From assembly GCA_013365365.1 (NCBI GenBank), contig JABVXU010000019.1, positions 310,001 through 374,000 of the forward strand: 64,000 nucleotides of DNA, written 5' to 3'. The stretch comes from Cruorifilaria tuberocauda (taxonomy: Eukaryota; Nematoda; Chromadorea; Rhabditida; Onchocercidae). The notes beneath the pieces were generated by a model. It searched no databases. It saw only the letters and a list, made by a program, of their open reading frames with translations, and was not told the DNA's origin. The translations under genes and the position numbers were made by a program. Positions 1 to 13,611 of this stretch are shown here, piece after piece (position 1 is the stretch's first letter; each line of letters starts with the position of its first letter).

Positions 1-335
1 TGAATATTTGATAAAATTTGAAATCATTTTTCCATACTTTGTAATAATTTCTGAAATTTTGCCCCTCCTATTCCACTACTAGCATTGAATCCTATATTAT
101 AAAATTTTCATAAGAAGAATTTATCTTAATGTTCTAAATTTCAAAATTTGTCAGATTATTAGAATTCTTAATCAGAACTCAAAAATCGGTAAATCGAATT
201 TTTTATTTTTATTTTTTTACAGAGCTGTAATGTATTTTCAGTGTCATTTCAATGTAATTCAGTAACCTTAAAAATGTGTACTTTAACTCTAAATAAAATA
301 TTAATATAAAACGGAATTTCCGGATTATATTTCAG
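1..335. other. Probable intron or upstream sequence of the ARFGEF3-like gene
   Basis: AT-rich sequence with no convincing coding exon in any frame. It precedes the first recognisable ARFGEF3-like exon, whose acceptor TTTCAG is at 330-335. That exon starts mid-codon, so an upstream exon must lie outside the window. Confidence 0.5.
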
Positions 336-3300
336 GAAAGCGTGATAATAAGCAAAACGATATGAAGGAATCAAAAATAGAACGAAATAACTCATTGGAG
401 AATTTGAAAAGTATGGATAAGGTTCGTATGATAAATTCTGTATTATGAACTTTCTGATCACATTTGGATTTTCATGAAGATAATTTTAATAATCAATTTA
501 GGTAACCTATATGCTCGAAAAATTAACAAAAAAATACAAAGGTGAAGAAACGAATGTTAGGATTTCCTGTGACTCTGCAGATAAGAAATCAGCTGACGTA
601 AATTTTTCATTCTTTGTCTCGCCAAATTTCAAGAGAAATAATATAGTTTTTAGAAATTATTTGATCCTATAAATAGAGTAAGGAATTTTCGAAGTTAAAG
701 TTTATTCTTACCTCCATGTTATTGTTGTTTTTGACTTATCGCTATCACTTTAATACTACTTATGCTCTTCGACCTCATGCTTTAAAAGCTTATCACCATA
801 TGGTTTGCTAATTCTGAAATTAGACAAACTTATGATTAATCCCTTCCACATTTATCACTGCTGTTAATAATTCCTTAACATTACATCTTCTGACTGTACA
901 AATTATCCTAAAAACAGAGTTTTTACTTCAAAGACTATTAAGGAAAGTTCTGAGGAAATTTTTTAGAAAGAAATAAAAACAGCGGATTGTTATATAAATA
1001 AATTGCGGAATGCTATTCCAAAATGGTTGCAAATTAAAAGTACGATTGAAGTCGATGAAGCAATTCAAGAATTTTCATCCAATTTCTTTTCCGGTACATT
1101 TTTTCAATGTAATCACGATTAAAACTATTTTTTCCGACAGCTTAATAACGAAATTTTAAGGTGGCGAAATAAAAAAGATCCAAGAAAAAAACAAGAAGTA
1201 GCTGATCTATTACTTTGAAGTTTATGTTCACTTATGATTAGATAAGAAGGAGATTGTGATAATTTGAAAATTTTTTTAAAAAAATGTTAGAAATCGTTAT
1301 AATGTTTAAGCAAACTTAGTTCAAAAATGTTATTTATCTATGAAAATTCTGGAATTACAAGTTAATTTGTCAGAATTTCCATTTATGAAAAATCTCTTGG
1401 TTCTATTATATTAGATTTTTCCAATCAACCATTGTAATTTCGATAATTTTTAGTTCTTTCTATGCGCTTCTTTATCTATGAAGTTTCAATTTTTCGGCCT
1501 TTTTGTACTAATTTTCTCAATATTTTAGATAAGATTTGAGATTTGTTAGTCTAATTTGGGTTTGCTAGTTAGTCCTGTAGAAAACATTCAAAATCCATAA
1601 TAATAGACTAAAAAGGCCAAAAACAAAAGTTATATGTGACTTAAAAAAAAAATTTTTTTCCTGGAAAATATAAAACTATATTGCAGAATTCATGAAAGCT
1701 CAGAAGGATGCCTTCGAGTTGCACGGTCAGGCACAATCACATTTCCTGAATTCCGACGCCATTTATCTTACTACTTACGCAGCATTAGCTGTTGTTTTTT
1801 ATGAAAACAGCGAGCAAACCTTCGACAAGGTTGAAATATTTTAGTAAATTTTGCTTAAACGATTGAAATTTTTCTTAATTTTTGTTCTCTAATCAAAAAA
1901 GAATTGATCGAAATCTTTTATATGAATAGCTTAATTGTCTTCTATTTGCTTACATTTCCAGCCTTAAATTTTATAACTTAGGTCTGCCCACTAAGTAAAA
2001 TTTTCTATTTTAGGCTTAGGAAATTAATTCAAGATTCAGTTAAACAGTTGCTGTTCAAAATTTTCTATAAATAATAAGTGCTTGAAGCTTTATGTCTAAA
2101 TTTGATTAAATTTTTCTATTTAGTTTTGGTTCATCAACGAAGTACTACGTAGTGATTGCATCGTATATAGCAGTGATCATTGGCTTACTGTGGTATATGA
2201 AAACTTAATGAAATTGAAAATGGAAATTAAGTCTTTAGAAGACATCAAAATACCACTGATAAGTGTTGTTGAAGGTATATTTTATGAAATTAGAAGAAAA
2301 TTTGGCTTAAATCTTATGAATTTTGGTTAAAAAATTAAATCAGTGTGTTTACTTAATGTTTGAATTATTGCATAATCAGAAAATAAAGTAAATTCTATAT
2401 GTCCGGTCATAAACACAATCTGTCATCTAACATTTAGAATTAATTTCAGACTATACTGGACACGGTGCTCAAATAATGAGCGATGTGCGACAAATACAGC
2501 AAATGCTTACTAAGCAGAGTAAGCATTCCTTAGCTGGTATGTTTGTTACGGATGTTTGAATTGATTAGAATCAATTAATCTTTCGTACTCTGAAGAAACA
2601 TTTCTGATTTTATAGATAATAAGTTTTAACCAATATATCTTAAATATTTACCCTTAATTTTAAATCATTTTATGCTTCTGTAGAATTTAGATAATATTGC
2701 TGAAATGTCGAAACTGTTATTAATGGATTAATCGGAAATGAGTAAATATTTTTAGCGTGCAGAGTATTTCGATGGCTTTTGTTGGCAACTTGGAATAAGT
2801 TGCTGTCAGCACCATCAAAGATACTTTCCTTACGCAATAAACAGTATCGTATTATTCGTCCAAAAGCTGCTGAAGCTTTTGATCAGGCCATATACACGTT
2901 ATTCGCATTTGCTAAGCTTTGTATTACGTTAGGCTCGTTTTATATTCAATGTATTTTCAGGGAAAATTTTTATTTTTCTTCCAGTTTAACGTTTTATGGA
3001 AAGACGATGTGGGTTTTATAATTGGGAAAAGTAATGATGGTAGGTCGACGGCAAATGAATGCTAATATCTTAGCTTCTGAAAATATTTACATTTCCAGGC
3101 CGCTTTATATTTATCTTATTTAATTGAATTTTTATTTCTATATTGCCTTATTTAATTCTACTTTGTATCATTTCGTTATATTTAGTTTGAGCTTTTACTT
3201 TAGTTTTGTGTAATGAGTACACATGCTTCATTACTAAGCAAAACGAGTTCAGATGTGGAAGAGCATAATCAGTTAATCATTGAACAACTTGTCAAGGCGA

Positions 3301-6300
3301 CATGTCCTCTGGATGAATTAAGAGATTTTGTAATTCAAGAAAAAGTCGATTCCGCCACAGAACGTTTTAATCGTTGGCCATTACGGAAAGGCGATGTGAT
3401 GGCAATGCAAACTGTTTTAGATATAGCTATTGATTGTGGATTTCGTACATCAAAATGTTGGAATAATATTATCAGGTAAATAATAAATAAGTTGAACTTG
3501 ATTACTAGCATTATATTCAATAATTATTTTAACTTTATTAACGGATCTTTTGTTATATAAATTGATTTTTCCACATCGGATCTTTTGATTTCTAATTGCA
3601 ACCATTGACAATAAATTAACTGATTAATCGACATTTGTTATACTTCCCATTATCAGAAGTAATAGGAATTTTTGATTACCAAGTTTAAAAATGTAATTTA
3701 GAACAAATGAAAGGAAGTGATTTTCTCGCTCTTCTATTTCACTTGATGAAGTTGCATTTGTAGATGCACTGAATATGTTTTGGAAGTAGAAAAATATTTA
3801 TTCGGCATAGTGACCCAAGATCAGAGCAGTTGGTTGTCATCTGTTTCTTTTACTGGAGATACGGCTGATAACGCACAGCATATTGAGGATATCTTATCAA
3901 GCGATGGTAATGACAACCTTAACAGTCATACAGCTTGTCGAATTCTTCAATTTTTGATTTCAGCAATAAACAAGTAAGCGTAAGAAAAAGTAGTAACATA
4001 TGCATTAAGTGCATTAACTCAATACATAAATCTAAGAAATTTAATAGCTTGGTTTGTAAGGAAATCGAAATTTTAACAAATTCTATCTTACGTCAAGTAA
4101 AATATAAAAATACTATAACTTCTTTCCTTAGGTTTCCTATTTTTTTTAACCGTTAAAACTGTTCACTATGAAAAAAATGTATAACAAAAATTTTTTAAGT
4201 GTAATATATCAAATCGAAAAAAGTACAAACTGTTGATCCCAAACAATTTGTTAAAATCTTTTAGATTTAAATCTACTGAATTTAAAATGGTGTTGAATTT
4301 TAACCTTCGATGAGAATTTAAAGAATTTAAAGAAATAATTCAAATTTTCAGCTGCTAATAGCGAGATAGATTTAAAAAAAGTATGAATAAGTGAACAGAA
4401 TGAAAAAAAATCTACTTCAGAAGATTTTACTGATTGATTACATGTTCAGCTTTTCTTCAGTTTATTTTCTCTTAACTGATGATTCCGATTTCTTTTCATT
4501 TCAAGTTTAATTCAGATTTTATGAACGTGCTAGCAAAGAATTAAATTTGGCGTCACTCTGTCAATTGATACAAAATTTGGTGATAGCTAGTGAAAATTGC
4601 CAACACTACGTAAATTCACAAAACTCTAACTCATTGGTTGACCCGACAGTAATCCTAGGACGAATATTTGCTATTTCAATGACACTTTCAACTAGGCCTC
4701 TAATTCATACAATGAAAATTTGGCCTAAAGTTACCCATCATATAGTTCAGGTTAGTAGTCAACTGTTTAAAATTTGGTTCTTTCTGCTAAAATTTCTTCT
4801 AAATTTTTTAAAGAATTTGAGGACTTACAATAGATCTTTGAGAAATAGGTTATCTCAGTTTTATCTCCATTAAGGACCCTATGATATTTCTCGAATATTG
4901 CCATCAAATTAGACTCTACTCTCTAAACCGGTCATTGGTCTAAATTTATCAAACATCTCATGAAAATGAATCAAATTTCATATTCCAATAATATTCTTAA
5001 TGTTTTTCTTGAAATTCCTAATGTTGTCATAGAAAGGTTTTAAATTGAAGGTAAGTTGAAAGATGCCATTTCTGAAAGTTATTATTATTGCAGTGTGCTT
5101 CCTCACGTAGTAATGGAAAGTTAAATTTCTTCGCTATCGAAGGTCTGGGAGCTTGTATACCAAAATTAATGATTAACGAAACGAACGGCTTCTGTTACAA
5201 TCAACTTATCTTTCAGCCATTACAAGTTTGCAAACAAAATCATTATAACGATATCTTAAAATTATGTCTATCTCTAGTCAAAAATTTTTCCAAGTTTTAT
5301 CAAAAAAGATGAAAAAACTTGATGAAATGAAATTTAAACTCTTCCATTTATTTCAAATTTTCCTTATTTTTCCGCGACATTTCTAATTTTCAAATTTGCC
5401 TTGTTTCGATTTCCAGTTATCTACGAAAAGTGGGCTAATGAATTTCGTCCTGAAATCATATCTGATCGATCGTATGTATATAAATAAATTCAGAAATTCT
5501 AGAATCTTTTCTGAATCCTTGGAATTTTTTGCAGAATATTCTTTGTGCGGCGATGTGTTTGGAGGAGTCACAGGAACAGATCGTTACATTGTTGGCAACA
5601 TTTGTGCACTCACGTGCAGATATGATTGGTTCCGGATGGCGGCCGTTATTCAGTGCTTTGAAAGCGTTACGGATTGAAGGTCATACAGGCATGCTTCAAA
5701 CTACTGTAATTATCATCTATCACTAATTAATTGCTGAAATTAGTTTAGGAGCGTAATTACATGCTAGTCTTTCAAATTGTTGTATTAATTTTAATTAAAT
5801 TATTGAATATCATACAATTAAGGTTGTTTGAAGAATAATGAAAAGGTTAGCTAGACGAGCATTGGCTTGCGGAAATTGAAAATCATAATTTGAGTTTCAG
5901 AAGCTTTTCATCTCGTTTTTTTTTTCGGCAATTTTCATTACAGGACAGCAAACCAGAAGTGATAATTTCATATTACAAAATGAGCAGCTCTTCCTTGCAA
6001 GAAATCTTTTTCCTTATTCTCAAATTATCATTAAAAATTTCATCCTATTAAATCTTTAGTTTTTCATACCAAAGTGGCATTAAAGGAACTCATTTTTGTT
6101 GCTCTTTAAGTTTAATTGAATAAGAAATTTTACGATCCAAAATTTTAGAAATTAAAAAAATTTTAACTTTCATATTATTCCAAGTTTTGTTATTTCTCAA
6201 AATTTTCGCGATTTTTCAATTCCTAATTCGTTTTTCCAGAATTAGGAAATAATGATGATGATGTGACGACAGTATCTTCAGTTCAAGCAACTGTACTTGA

Positions 6301-9300
6301 TATCTTTTCGGCATATCTTAATATCAAAAATACAAATATTTTGATAGCAACAGCTCTGGATTATATTACATGCGTTTTGCAATATCTTCATTCTACAGGA
6401 TCGGGTTAATTCAAAAATTTACAATTCTGAAAAAAATTGAACTAATCTGATTTATTCAATTGATACATATCCTATTCATAGAAATGGTCACTAGTCTGAA
6501 TTAGTTTAAATTTAGCCGCTTAAAAAGTATTGTTGTAAGGTCCTATTTGAAACTTCTGATGAAGTTGAAATAAAGATTCGGCAACAAATAATGACCAGGA
6601 CCTATTATTTTTTCCGATGAATATATACTAAGAATATCAATAACAAAATAATAATATTATTATTGTTCTTATTACATTAATATTACCAGTCTTATTATGT
6701 TTACTGCTTGTTTCTCATCTGCGTGGTTGGGAAATATTTCAGATGATTAATTTTGATCCTGAATGATAAATCAGTAAAACTTACTGGTCCTTAGAGATCA
6801 TGAAATGCTATTAAATTTTTTTGCAATTTATTTTATAGTAAAATTGAAAATTTAATTAAATATTTCTATATTACAGAAAGGGAATCAATGATTCCATTGT
6901 CCGATGTAACGATGGCATCAACAGCTTTACAAAACTTGTTAAAAATGGAGCGAATGCTTCATGATCTGTTCGATTCAGCTGATTGTACTGATCAACATTT
7001 ACTGCAACGGTATCCCTCATCCATTTTTTTTGACTTTAAATGAAATTTGAATAGAATTGGAAATGAAATGAAGTAGAAATATTGCACACTATCCTATTTA
7101 GTCATTTCTAAACACAATATATAATGTTTTCGAAGTCTTTGTTATGTAAACCATTCTAGTAACATTGAAAAGGAACGCATGAAATGCTTAAAAAAAGATT
7201 TATCGTTTGTTTATCTAATGCTTGAAATATTTCAAGCGTAATATTTATTCATTTTTAGGTTGACATTGCGTGAACGAACTCAACATTGTGTTGATCGATA
7301 CACGGACGTATCATTTTTGATGGAACCACTGTCTACTGTTCTGATTGAAGAACCAATTTTTGACATTGAACAAAGATTTCCACTAACTGATCTTGATCGT
7401 TTGCTTGAAGGCTTGTTTTTCCATTGATCAATTTATTTATAATTTCAAGTAATGTTTAATTTCCTCAATTTACTTTGCGTCTAAATTTTTAATTAGAGAA
7501 ATAATTCTGAAAAAAATTAAGTTCTGATCAAATAACGATATTTGAAATTTGTTAGCACCAGAAATAATCGTACCCTGGAAAAATTATACGGCATCGAGAC
7601 GAAGTTGCACTGAAGTTTACTTCTCATTGTTGGAAGGTCTCACAGCTATCACCTTTGTTTGTCCTGCATCACTACAATCAAATTTACTGCGGACTATTGC
7701 CGATTTGATCAAAGAACAAATTGATACTAAATTCGGTATACCTACTTCCTGCATTCTTACAAATACTTCAAATCATCAAAATCTGAAGTTTAATAACTTT
7801 GGATTAATTGCAGATTAATTTTTTGTCAATTTATTTTTTAAATTCAAAAGTCTTATCTTGAAAAACAAAAACGGAAAGAAGTAAAAATCACAAACCGAAG
7901 TATTTGAAACTGATTTCATAAATGATAGAATTGCTTTGATATTTCAAGTTATTAATGGTTTTGTAGGTATTAATTTTGGCGCATATAGTTTATCAGTTCT
8001 CGTTTTTCCAATGCTGCAACAATGGATGCGTAAAGACGCAAAAAAACATGAGAATAATTTGAAACAAGCAATTGGATTGTTTGCCGAAGTCGTCAAGCAA
8101 TATTTATTAGAAACGAAAGGTTTTGTAAAAATTTTCAAAGCAATATTACCATTTATTATAAATTACAGTTCTTTTTCTTCAGAATAATTTTAGATTTCTA
8201 CAATTTGACGTAAAAACCGTAAGATGGTTTTGCAACATTCCCAATGCTTCTGTTTTCTCTTTTATAATCTGGAATGACGTTTACCACTCGTATAGTAGAA
8301 GATTTATTTGATAGATAATCCATGGGTTAATCGAACACTTTTTGATACGTTAACTTTATTAACGGAATGTATTACGTGTGCATCAAATCGTATTGCACGA
8401 TTGGGTTACGCATATTTACGATTCCTGATCAGGTCTTCCATTCATTCGTTGACAACTGAAAGATGGACAATTATTGTACGGTCATTATGGAATGCAACGT
8501 AAGTTAGGTTAAAAAATTTGTACTTTTCAGTTCTTATTTAATTCCTATGACGCTTACCTTGCCTGTAATATTTAGCTTTTACTAATCACGCATCTATTTT
8601 AAGACTTAATTTCAGAAATTTAACTAACTATACTTATACCAAATTGAATAAAATCATCTAAGTTTCATTTTTTGTTGTCACACTTCTTTTTTTTCGTAAA
8701 TAACTTACCATGTTCCAACAATCAATGAATTCACCAATCTTATCTTCCTAACTTAATTTAAAGTCTTCGAAATTTCATGTTTCAGAAGTTTAACTCTGGC
8801 TCATCTGAGACTCCTAACTCAGTATTACGTCGTTGATTCAAATGATCCAAACGGTGATCTCGGTAGTGTTTGTATAGCAGCTATTGAAAATTCAAAATTT
8901 TCGTACGAAACGCTATTATTGGCTCGACAAGTAAAATTAGCTAAAATATTTTTCATTGAATTAGTATTCAAATAATTTACTACAAATTTGTATTTAAACC
9001 AATCTCTCAAGTTTGGCCACTATATATAAATGAAAATTACTATCTTAATGTTGTTATTAATTATTCTGATTCATTTTTGGTGTCTTTTATTTTCCCTGAG
9101 GAACTGATAGTCGACTTTAATTTAATTTCAGATCTTCTTAATGGATGAACAGATCCCTTCAGTGACAGAACTGGAAGAAACGAAGAAACGTGAAGTGGTA
9201 CTTTGTAATAATGATGGAATCGAACAGAGGTTTACAAACTTAATTAAATTTCATTTCAAGATTTTTTAAATTGAAATTTTAGGATTCTTGGAGATGAGCT

Positions 9301-11231
9301 CGTTAACATTCTTACCAGTCATCAATACATTTTGGAACTAATTGGTACCTTATTATTAAATGGAATCGATTTACCGGTTGATGGACAAACTGCTTCATTT
9401 TTGAAAAAATTTAGTGAACAAGCCGAAAGTGACAGTGAATGTTGGTTTATATTTCCAATTTCTCGAATAATTGAAATGTGAAATATTCTAACAATTTCAA
9501 TACCTATGATGTATTTTAATGCATATAAACTCATTTAATCTATTTTCTAATCGACACATATAATCTTTCAATCTTATGTATTTCATTTTTTATTTTTTTG
9601 TTCCAAAAAAAAAATTGAAAATGAAATTTTTTTCAGGCAATTTGCATAAGTTATCGGCAGAAGATATTATTATTCTATTTCGTTGTTTAGACGGATCACT
9701 TTTAGTTGCAAGAAATTTTGATAAACGTTCAGGCTTGAAGATGCTTATCCAAGGATTGTACGATCTTCCAGTACTTCCAAATTTGTGTAAGCAAATAGTC
9801 TTAGCTTGGACGATACGTTCATTGTCGATGTATGAAATGGTACGAAAATGCCCATTGAAAAAGTTTGTATTTCTTTTTTTTTTCGCTTTGTTCGATTTGT
9901 TCGATAATTTTTTTAATTTAAAATAATATTTTCTTTAAATTTTTTAGAAACTTCATGTAATTTTAGAGAAATAATCGTTGAATATCTGTTGTCATCAGAC
10001 GGAAACATAAAAGATGACAAATATTGTATCAAACAACTGCAATTATGTCATCGTGAAGTATGTACATACTTATGCAACTTAGAGAAAAAACTGTCCACGG
10101 ACGCATTGCGTCACTTAGCTAGATCGCATGTTACTCAGGTAAGAGTTTTCTCTCAGAAATTCTTAAGTCATTTATGAAGTTAATCTATTAGTAACGAAAA
10201 GGAGTTATAAGTCGATATATCTGAAAATAGAATAACATCACAAGATTAAAGGATCTACTTTGATCGATTAATTTTTGATAATTCTTATTAAATATTCAGT
10301 GTTCATTTTTTTGTTATACTAAGAAATTTTAATAGACGTTTAGGTCTGAAATCCTTATCCTGTAATAAATTCGAAAAAAATAGGAACTTGGAGAAATTTT
10401 TAATCTTTGAAATCAAGTCTCTTAATTTCTGTTTCCTAATTTAGAATTTATTTTAATTGTTACAGAAGCATTATTACTTATTTCAGCAAATTACTCTCAT
10501 TCGTAACGATACAATGGATGAAAACTTCCATAAATTAGTATCTTCTGAGCAAACTGCTGAAATTATTTCTGATTACAAACGTTCAAAGATTGCACAAACG
10601 TTCATACCAACAACAAAACGCGGTAATCCATTTGAAAGTGATAATGAACAGCATCAAATCATCGCAGAAGAAAAACTCATTCTCTCCGTGAGTTGTACTT
10701 AATAATTCAAAGTAAAGTTTTCCTAACATCTTATTAATTAAGATAAAAAAGATCACTAAAACAGTTTGAGCATAAAACCGTCATAACCAGGCATTGGTAT
10801 TTGATACTGAATAAATTTAAGTAAAATAGGTGACGGTCACACCTTACAATTATTTATGCTATTTTTTCATCTCCAAAGAATTAAAACAAAAAATTTTCTA
10901 CAAAGACTTCAATTCATACCAAGGCATAAAAGCATGAAAACCTTTTATTAGATTACAGATGAAGTAAGCCAATACATTGAACAGTAATTTCTAAGCCGTC
11001 ATGCCTGTTATGTACCTTTAGGACGGAGAGACACGATCCTGTGCATGGATTGAAATGTCTCTGGCAATCTTGGAAGCGTGCTTACGTGAGGAAGCTGAAC
11101 AATTCGAAAAATTTTTACCCATAATTTATGAAAACTCAGCGATACTTATTTCCGGTTCATCCAATATGCGAGTACGTGAATTTGCTGGACGATTCCTCCG
11201 CAGGATTTATAATTTTCACCATCTTTCATGA
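336..11231 (+). CDS. ARFGEF3: ARFGEF3/BIG3-like large HEAT-repeat protein, C-terminal ~1350 residues (5' partial)
   Basis: Multi-exon gene entering from the left edge. Exons read in consistent phase: 336-421, 502-597, 967-1093, 1687-1829, 2124-2274, 2450-2536, 2756-~2927, (unresolved join), 3204-3475, 3764-3973, 4516-4750, 5094-5225, 5535-5679, 6240-6404, 6877-7009, 7259-7410, 7556-7735, 7967-8119, 8315-8498, 8786-8930, 9132-9229, 9283-9440, 9637-9862, 9967-10138, 10466-10687, 11022-11231 (TGA). Landmarks recalled from vertebrate BIG3 occur in order: CWNNIIRCTEYV, RPLIHTMKIWP, SGWRPLFSAL, VLDIFSAYLN, ILTSHQYILELI, then a C-terminal helical block ending RVREFAGRFLRRIY. Human BIG3 is about 2180 residues with a degenerate Sec7 domain; that part would lie upstream of the window. 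BIG3 is linked to Golgi/secretory-granule trafficking and is thought to lack ARF-GEF activity; this is family knowledge. The join between 2927 and 3204 is unresolved. Family assignment is strong, individual exon ends less so. Confidence 0.87.
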
Positions 11232-11504
11232 TTTTCCTTAATTTTTCTTTCGGTAACCAAATTCTCAAGTTGAAATCGAATTCCTTTCAAGTATCGATAA
11301 AGTTCCCAAAACTAATCCCAGATTTTTTCGCTTTGAATCTAGTTTTGATCAGGAGTGATTAGTCAGTGCTTCAATAGATTCAAAATTTTATTTTATGTAA
11401 TTAAACGGCAAGCGCGCATGAGAAGTTAATTAAAATACACAACATCCAATTGTTTGTCACAAAAACAAGTATTTCAAAGTTCTTCAACAGCAATAGAATA
11501 AAAT

Positions 11505-12904
11505 TTATTCTAACATTTCACGCTTCCTTCCTCGCCTTTCGATTTCCTTAAGTTTTTTATTAACTGCATCATACTGTTTCCCGTTGAATAATTCATATCC
11601 TTTCATAATATTATCGAAAAAGAATTCTACTTCAGCATGTGTGCTTAACACAGCTCGTTCCAATACATACAAATCGACACCTTTACTTTCCACTGTTGCA
11701 TTACCCTATATTACATAATTTATTGAAAATTCCTATAACACCAGATCAAAGTCGACCGAATCTTGCTTTTGCTCAGTTGATCAAATAAATAATGATCAAA
11801 TAAATAATTTGATGGATATCTCTATTTAAATATGCTGAAAACAGCTATGGAATAAGTTTACCTCAGCAAGACCAAAATCGATGAAAACAATTGCTTTGTG
11901 ATTTCCATTCCGAAGAAGAATATTAGACGTTGTCAAATCTCCATGCACAATACCGCCAAGATGTAATTTTGCTATAATTTGACCTAACCGAATACCAAAA
12001 TTAATAATTATTTCCTGAAATATATCATTATCCACTAGTATTTTTTATTAAACTAATTACAGAATAATTCTCTACAGCAATTAGTTGAAAATATGTAAAA
12101 TCAGTTAACAAAATGAATTCAAAAAATGAAAAAAAAGGGAATTTCCTTTTTGAATTTTGGAAGTGATATATTTCAGGAAATTTTACATACCTCAAAGTCA
12201 CCGCTGCTCTTAAAATCTTCAATGAATTGTCGAGCAGTGGTACCACTGCAGATTTCTTCCATAATAAAAGAATTTCGATCAATATTTACAAAGTATACTG
12301 CAGGTACATCAATCCCAATCTAAGCAGAATCTTTCATATAAGCACCAAAAAATAGCTCATTATCTTTGAACTGACTCAAGACACGTCAGGTTTTTTTATG
12401 TCCAATAAGAGAAAAATTGTGATAGTATTTCTAAAACATCAACAGAATTTCTAACCATTTTACACTTACGCAACGCATTAAGTTCAGCTTTAACACGTTC
12501 TTTCGTCAAGATTAGATCTAATAATGGATGCCTGAAACGCAATTTCACAATTTTGATTTTCAAGTTTGATCAAAAGCGTTACTTACTAAACTGTATTCAT
12601 CTTAAGCACCGCTGTACCATTATTCTTTTAGAGCATATGCGATTTTTCAAAAAAAACTTTCTTGAAATCAGAAACTTGTCAACAAAAGATTGGAATGATC
12701 GAAACTGTCCTGAAAATTGTTAATTTCGTCAAATATATATTTCCCTTCTCCTCCACACCTGTAGACTTTAACGAATCGTTCTTTGATTACTGCTTTCCGG
12801 CCAAAATAGGTACATCGGTACAAACAAGCCTCGGCTCCCTGCTTAAATGGTTTAGGATCCTTCGAAAGCCACGCTGAGTCAACAGTTCCAGCTGTTCCAT
12901 CCAT
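11505..12904 (-). CDS. TP53RK: BUD32/TP53RK atypical kinase of the KEOPS (EKC) complex
   Basis: Five exons on the minus strand: 12904-12759, 12531-12456, 12319-12191, 12014-11862, 11705-11505, giving about 234 residues, the usual size of this compact kinase. It has a shortened nucleotide-binding start (QGAEACLYR, ~22-30), the ATP-binding Lys in AVIKERF (Lys41), the Bud32-type catalytic loop HGDLTTSN (His141/Asp143) and the metal-binding DFG in VFIDFGLAE (Asp163). The C-terminus ends in a basic run (ERRGRKRE), as in Bud32 proteins. In KEOPS, Bud32 supports t6A37 modification of ANN-decoding tRNAs (family knowledge). All introns are GT-AG and the phases close exactly. The ATG at 12904 is used; a TTG directly upstream is in frame but not a likely start. 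An AATAAA overlaps the TAA stop. It lies about 0.7 kb downstream of NSA2 on the same strand. Confidence 0.93.
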
Positions 12905-13611
12905 CAAAGATCACCTTAAATGTAATTCAGGTTAATTTTAACAATATTTTTTCTAATTGAAGAATTATGTCATCAAAATACATGCATAATCCAAAAGCTT
13001 AAAAATTATATGTTCTCAAAATGTGCATGATGTTCATATATCGACTGACTTTACGATTCAAAATATCAAAAATTACTGAAGTCATAGTAAGTACTGAAAA
13101 AAGAAGCATCGACCAGTAAATTTCACTTGAATTTTCCATGGGCCAAAGATTCAACAGAACAACCGAAATGTATACACGAAGCTACCAGGACGATTATAGA
13201 TTTTAGCAGAAAGTTTCGCTAATAAAAACGATTTTGGACGCTAATTACTGACTAAAGGTCTACAAGAATATTACGAGTTACCGACAGCCAAGAGAAACTG
13301 GAAGTGTTATTCACGAGCACTAAAATAGAGTAAGAAAAAAATCTGGTACCAAAACGCTAAGCCTCATCAAAACCTAATTCCGAGCAAAATATAGACCGGA
13401 TATTCCCAAATTTTATATAATTATGGTTAAAATATGGTTATAATTATCAAATAACATAACTGAGTGACTGAGAAATATTTGCGATTTAATAACCGAACTA
13501 ATGAAAAGAAGAATTTAAAAATCTTCTAAAAGTAAATAAGGATTTAAAGTAATAAAAACAAACGAATAAGAATCTTGAATTTAAGTGATATTTTATTTCA
13601 TCAAATAAAAA
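12905..13611. other. Intergenic region between NSA2 3' end and BUD32 start
   Basis: About 0.7 kb of AT-rich sequence with no supported exon. It contains the NSA2 3' flank, with an AATAAA on the minus strand near 13594, and presumably the BUD32 promoter or 5' UTR. I see no clear RNA gene. Confidence 0.5.

Noticed and set aside
1141..1218. C-terminal exon ending the first gene (frame LNNEILRWRNKKD to TGA)
   Set aside because: Phase does not match the exon ending at 1093, whereas the exon at 1687 joins in phase and continues the family sequence.
3213..3479. A separate gene starting at ATG 3213
   Set aside because: The frame stays open upstream to an acceptor at 3203 and the sequence continues the ARFGEF3-like domain order, so it is an internal exon.
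5417..5473. Exon-like segment IYEKWANEFRPEIISDRS with flanking AG and GTATGT
   Set aside because: Exons 5094-5225 and 5535-5679 join directly in phase 0 with the expected BIG3 order (FQPLQ then NILCAAMCLEE); inclusion would break phase.
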